From the NCBI GenBank assembly GCA_037039925.1, contig JAXRKP010000700.1:133501-197500 (forward strand): a stretch of 64,000 bases of DNA. Reading direction: 5' to 3'. The DNA is from Doris montereyensis. Lineage: Eukaryota; Mollusca; Gastropoda; Nudibranchia; Dorididae. The notes beneath the pieces were generated by a model. That model made no database searches and was not told where the DNA came from. It saw nothing but the letters and a program-made list of their open reading frames with translations. The position numbers and the translations under genes were made by a program. This document shows, one piece after another, positions 58,917-64,000 of this stretch; the first letter of the stretch is position 1, and each line of letters starts with the position of its first letter.

Positions 58917-61289
58917 ATGTACTAGCACTACTATTACAACATATTCATGTACAATGTACTACTCTACAATTACGACATATTAATCTATGTACAATGTACT
59001 ACTCTACAATTACGACATATTAATCTATGTACAATGTACTACTCTACAATTACGACATATTAATCTATGTACAATGTACTACTCTACAATTACGACATAT
59101 TAATCTATGTACAATGTACGGTCACTACAGTTACGACATATTAATTTATATACAATGTACGGTCACTACAATTACGACATATTAATCTATGTACAATGTA
59201 CGGTCACTACAGTTACGACATATTAATTTATATACAATGTACGGTCACTACAATTACGACATATTAATTTATATACAATGTACGGTCACTACAATTACGA
59301 CATATTCATGTACAATGTACTAGCACTACTATTACGACATATTCATGTACAATGTACTAGCACTACTATTACGACATATTCATGTACAATGTACTAGCAC
59401 TACTATTACGACATATTAATTTATGTACAATGTACTAGCACTACTATTACGACATATTAATTTATGTACAATGTACTAGCGCTACTATTACGACATATTT
59501 GTGTACAATGTACTAGCACTACTATTACGACATATTCATGTACAATGTACTAGCACTACTATTACGACATATTTGTGTACAATGTACTAGCACTACTATT
59601 ACGACATATTCATGTACAATGTACTAGCACTACTATTACGACATATTCATGTACAATGTACTAGCACTACTATTACGACATATTAATTTATGTACAATGT
59701 ACTAGCACTACTATTACGACATATTAATTTATGTACAATGTACTAGCGCTACTATTACGACATATTTGTGTACAATGTACTAGCACTACTATTACGACAT
59801 ATTTATGTACAATGTACTAGCACTACTATTACGACATATTCATGTACAATGTACTAGCACTACACGATCATGAAATATTGATTTATGTACAATGTACTAT
59901 CACTACTATTACGACATATTCATGTACAATGTACTAGCATTACAATTACGACATATTCATGTACAATGTACTAGCAATACTATTACGACATATTCATGTA
60001 CAATGTACTAGCACTACTATTACGACATATTCATGTACAATGCATTAGCACTACTATTACGACATATTCATGTACAATGTACTAGCACTACTATTACGAC
60101 ATATTCATGTACAATGTACTAACACTACTATTACGACATATTTATGTACAATATACTAACACTACTATTACGACATATCAATTTATGTACAATGTACTAG
60201 CACTACTATTACGACATATTCATGTACTATGTACTAGCACTACTATTACGACATATTCATGTACAATGTACTAGCACTACTATTACATATTCATACATTC
60301 ATGTACATGTACTGTACTAGCACTACTATTACGAGATATTAATTTATGTACAATGTACTAGCACTACTATTACGACATATTAATTTGTACAATGTACTAG
60401 CACTACTATTACGACATATTAATTTATGTACAATGTACTAGGACTATTATTACGACATATTCATGTACAATACACTAGCACTACAATTACGACATATTCA
60501 TGTACTATACTAGCACTACTATTACGAGATATATTCATGTACAATGTACTAGCACTACTATTACGACATATTCATGTACAATGTACTTGCACTACTATTA
60601 CGACATATTCATGTACAATGTACTAGCATTACTATTACGACATATTCATGTACAATGTACTAGCACTACTATTACGACATATTTATGTACAATGTACTAG
60701 CACTACTATTACGACACATTTATGTACAATGTACTAGCACTACTATTACGACATATTTATGTACAATGTACTAGCACTACTATTACGACATATTCATGTA
60801 CAATACACTAGCACTACTATTACGACATATTCATGTACAATGTACTAGCACTACTATTACGACATATTTATGTACAATACACTAGCACTACTATTACGAC
60901 ATATTCATGTACAATGTACTAGCACTACTATTACGACATATTTATGTACAATGTACTAGCACTACTATTACGACATATTCATGTACAATGTACTAGCACT
61001 ACTATTACGACATATTCATGTACAATGTACTAGCACTACTATTACGACATATTAATTTATGTACAATGTACTAGCACTACTATTACGACATATTCATGTA
61101 CAATGTACTAGCACTACTATTACGGATATATTCATGTACAATGTACTAGCACTACTATTACGACATATTCATGTACAATGTACTAGCACTACTATTACGA
61201 CATATTCATGTACAATGTACTAGCACTACTATTACGACATATTCATGTACAATGTACTAGCACTACTATTACGACATATTCATGTACTA
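58917..61289. repeat. 37-bp minisatellite array, about 2.4 kb
   Basis: About 60 head-to-tail units built on TACGACATATTCATGTACA followed by ATGTACTAGCACTACTAT. The main unit is 37 bp; variants with ATTAATTTATG or ATTAATCTATG in place of ATTCATG are about 40-41 bp. The left part (58965-59330) holds two local variants, CTCTACAATTACG (four near-identical units) and CGGTCACTACA. Each unit contains GTACAATGTAC, a near-perfect dyad. Open frames across the array are artefacts. Confidence 0.97.
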
Positions 61290-61780
61290 CGATCTATGAC
61301 GATCGACTTCGAAAGCATCCCGAGCATATCCAATCGCATCATTAGTAACGTTATGAACCGATCGCCCCGAGTAGGGTTTGTCTTTTATGGCTGTTTCTAA
61401 TTCTTTAAACTTCTTTAAACTTCGCAAAGCACTGAAACAACTGGGTCCTCGATATGCATTCTGGTCCTTAGGCCATTTGTCAATAAATGAAATTATGTTC
61501 CTGATGCTGTTTTTCGATTCGAAAACAAAATTCTATGTTAGCACGTTGCTCCTTCATAATCTAAAAAAAACAACCAACGGTGAATAATGAAATGAAAGCG
61601 CCCAAGTTGTCTCGATTCGTATGAAAACTGTGAAATAAAAACGGCCCCAAAAAAATTACCGCTGCAGAACATTGCACTACTGTTAGAGAAAAAGAATGAT
61701 ACACTAAAACCTTTTTTTTTGTGTGTGTCTGGTTTTGATTAAGCACACCGAAGACATATTATTCCAGTTTCAATATTTTT
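61290..61780. other. Unassigned DNA between minisatellite and SINEs
   Basis: No gene recognised on either strand. Confidence 0.45.
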
Positions 61781-61782
61781 CA

Positions 61783-62100
61783 GAATCCAGAGGCAAAGTG
61801 TCGGCCTCTCAATCAAAACGTAGTGGGTTCGAGCCGTGCCGACGGTTGAAAAATTTTCTCTAGATTTTTGGAGCGGTATCTCTCCCCCCTCCCCCCTCCT
61901 GGTCCAGGGCAGGTGGATTGACACCTAGTCCCGTCGGAGACGAACGATAAAAAAGAGGTCCCGTGTGCAGATCACAAACTCCGTGGGCGTTAAAGGTCCC
62001 TTCGCTGTTTACAGGGCAATCCCGGCAAAATTAAAAAATCCTACCAAAACTCCCGAGAGCACCATAGTTGTGGATGTGGGTAAATCAAATAAAATCAAAT
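61783..62100 (+). mobile_element. tRNA-derived SINE (family S4), copy 3
   Basis: CAGAGGCAAAGTGTCGGCCTC and B-box GTGGGTTCGAGCC are followed by the body ACACCTAGTCCCGTCGGAGA, GAGGTCCCGTGTGCAGATCA, GCTGTTTACAGGGCA and the tail GTAAATCAAATAAAATCAAAT. Confidence 0.78.
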
Positions 62101-62121
62101 CATTATTGGCGCTCTTATGGT

Positions 62122-62436
62122 AGGGTGCGGTAGTCCAGAGGCAAGGGTCGGGGATTCAAGCCCCACCAACGGTTGAAGAATTGTCTGGAGTTTTGTCGAG
62201 CGGAGTCTACCCCCCCCCCCCCCACCATCCCTGCCCTGATCCAGGTAGGTGGATCGACACCTAGTCCCATCGGAGACGAAGGATAAAACAGGAGGTCCCG
62301 TGTGCAGATCACAACACTCTGTACATGTTAAAGATTACTTGTCTGTTTACAGGGCAGTCCGAGCAAAATTAAAAAATCCTACCAAAAACCCCCGAGATCA
62401 TCATAGTTGTGGATGTGGGTAAATCAAATCAAACGT
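62122..62436 (+). mobile_element. tRNA-derived SINE (family S4), copy 4
   Basis: Direct neighbour of copy 3 in the same orientation with the same order of words (GGGATTCAAGCCCC, ACACCTAGTCCCATCGGAGA, GAGGTCCCGTGTGCAGATCA, TGTTTACAGGGCAG) and the same tail GTAAATCAAATCAAA. A poly(C) run interrupts it near 62213. Confidence 0.78.
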
Positions 62437-62750
62437 TCACTCATCTGTTAGCCACTTCAGTGCATTTGTTCTAGGTTCGTCCGAAGCCCTCATATATTGT
62501 TTACATCAAGATCCACGCTAATCACGCGTTCATGAACACGAGAAGCAACAAAATCCGTCTTGCCCGCCATCTTGCCGCTGTGCACAATGTAGAAGGAAAA
62601 AAAATATGTCGAGTGCTTTTCAATGTTCATTGGCTTTTGTCACATCAGGTTCGATTCGAACGTTGCCACATGTTTGCTCAATAACGCGTTTTTGAAATAG
62701 ACACAATAACGAAAAAAGGAAAGGAAGGAAAGAGCATAGAAATGCACAGA

Positions 62751-63241
<491 letters not shown>

Positions 63242-63598
63242 AGTAGCATGTGAGTTATAGAAAGAAAACATGATAAATAAAGCCAAGTAAATATATTAAT
63301 AAGCGGAACGTATGACCTTTAACTGAGAGAACGACATTAATTCCAGTGTGTGAGTAACAGGCATTTAAATTGTTCCTTTGAGTTGATTTGTAGGTAAATG
63401 CATGCAGAAGGCGATGGGTCAGAGGTTAATACATAAAATCATTGCTATGTTAGAAAACTTTGATGTTTAGGTTCCGTCCGCATGTTTTCATTTCACGCAG
63501 ATTCCATTTGTGATATGGCTATGGCAAGGTTACAACGCGTGGATTTTTCTTTCATGTAAAGAATTTTTTTTTCTATGTTGTTGTTTGTTTGTTGAATG

Positions 63599-63934
63599 TC
63601 AGCACTTCCATTTTTTTTTGTTTTCAATAAAATCCGTGCTCGTAGATGTGTCGTTAAGGAGCGATGTTACGGTTGACACGCTGAATAAATGGATAGCACT
63701 GTCGTTACTCTGGATTAAGGCCTTGTTGTTGTTGGTTGTTTGTTGAATATCAGCACTTTGAATTTCTTTATTTTCAATAAAGTCCGTGTTCGTAGATGTT
63801 GGTGCTGTCTTAGTTGCTACTGTTGTATGGTGTTGTTGTTTTCTAAAGTTGTCTCGTCTTACTTGGCTCGGTGACTTCCGTCTGAAGCTGGCAGGAGTTG
63901 AATGATGACCCGTCGACACACTCATGTCGGCCAT
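63599..63934 (-). CDS. Unassigned 111-codon ORF with internal duplication
   Basis: On - an open frame starts MADMSVSTGHHSTPASFRRK, continues SPSQVRRDNFRKQQHH and contains STNTDFIENKE and, 40 codons later, STSTDFIENKK. The duplication is also plain in the DNA (63575-63656 against 63726-63805). ATG context is GGAGATGG. The basic SPSQVRRD segment resembles motifs at the start of some mobile-element proteins of marine invertebrates, but I cannot name the family. It could equally be a chance frame. Confidence 0.3.
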   Translation of the reverse strand: MADMSVSTGHHSTPASFRRKSPSQVRRDNFRKQQHHTTVATKTAPTSTNTDFIENKEIQSADIQQTTNNNKALIQSNDSAIHLFSVSTVTSLLNDTSTSTDFIENKKKWKC

Positions 63935-64000
63935 CTCCTTGCCATCAAATCAAAGGACGAGGGTAATGCGCTCTTGATTTCCAGCTACTTTGAAGGAGGA

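Noticed and set aside
60426..60700. Repeat proteins in the 37-bp minisatellite
   Set aside because: The frames follow the unit length and stop at length variants; there is no start context or homologous family.
58917..61289. CRISPR array
   Set aside because: Units are head-to-tail with no unique spacers, and the DNA is eukaryotic.

Overview
This is eukaryotic genomic DNA with intron-containing genes, canonical GT/AG splice sites, many tRNA-headed SINEs, non-LTR retrotransposons, cut-and-paste DNA transposons and long (GA)n, (TA)n and minisatellite arrays. The protein sequences and repeat types fit a lophotrochozoan, most likely a mollusc. The species cannot be named from the sequence alone.

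Three host genes are supported. (1) The 3' part of a WBP1/WBP1L-like single-pass membrane protein gene lies on + at 1227-5637: a Cys-rich exon, an exon with membrane helix, basic stretch and proline-rich tail, and a small last exon ending in PPPYSG. Its first exons are probably to the left of the window. (2) RACK1, the 40S-bound seven-blade WD40 scaffold, is complete on - at 22524-11824, with seven exons and 318 codons. Introns 2 and 3 each carry a 68-nt box C/D snoRNA copy whose guide matches 5.8S rRNA at the site used by vertebrate SNORD96, which is also hosted by RACK1. (3) The catalytic subunit of PP2A is on + at 34713-45425, with seven coding exons. The last exon appears to lack one base, which displaces the conserved TPDYFL tail from the reading frame.

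Most of the remaining sequence is layered mobile DNA. The clearest elements are a 3.17-kb piggyBac copy with TTAA ends in PP2A intron 6 (itself carrying a SINE), a pair of shorter TTAA-ended piggyBac-like elements (850 and 929 bp), a 1,098-bp hAT element with a perfect 8-bp target duplication downstream of PP2A, a TIR element with a PHD-like finger in RACK1 intron 1, seven copies or fragments of one RTE-like LINE family whose 3' ends recur through the window, a CR1-like LINE with a 2A-like motif and PHD-type finger nested in another RTE-like LINE, a ZMYM1/hAT-like remnant, and several SINE families.

Layout: 1-6.3 kb WBP1-like gene; 6.3-11.1 kb intergenic with repeats, a piggyBac-like element and a LINE fragment; 11.7-22.5 kb RACK1; 22.5-31.2 kb mobile-element cluster; 31.2-31.6 kb candidate PP2A promoter; 34.7-48.5 kb PP2A gene and 3' region; 48.7-57.1 kb SINEs and LINEs; 58.9-61.3 kb a 37-bp minisatellite; 61.8-63.25 kb tandem SINEs and a long (GA)n tract; 63.6-63.93 kb an unassigned ORF with an internal duplication. 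RACK1 and PP2A are divergently oriented, about 12 kb apart. There is no sign of an operon or CRISPR array.
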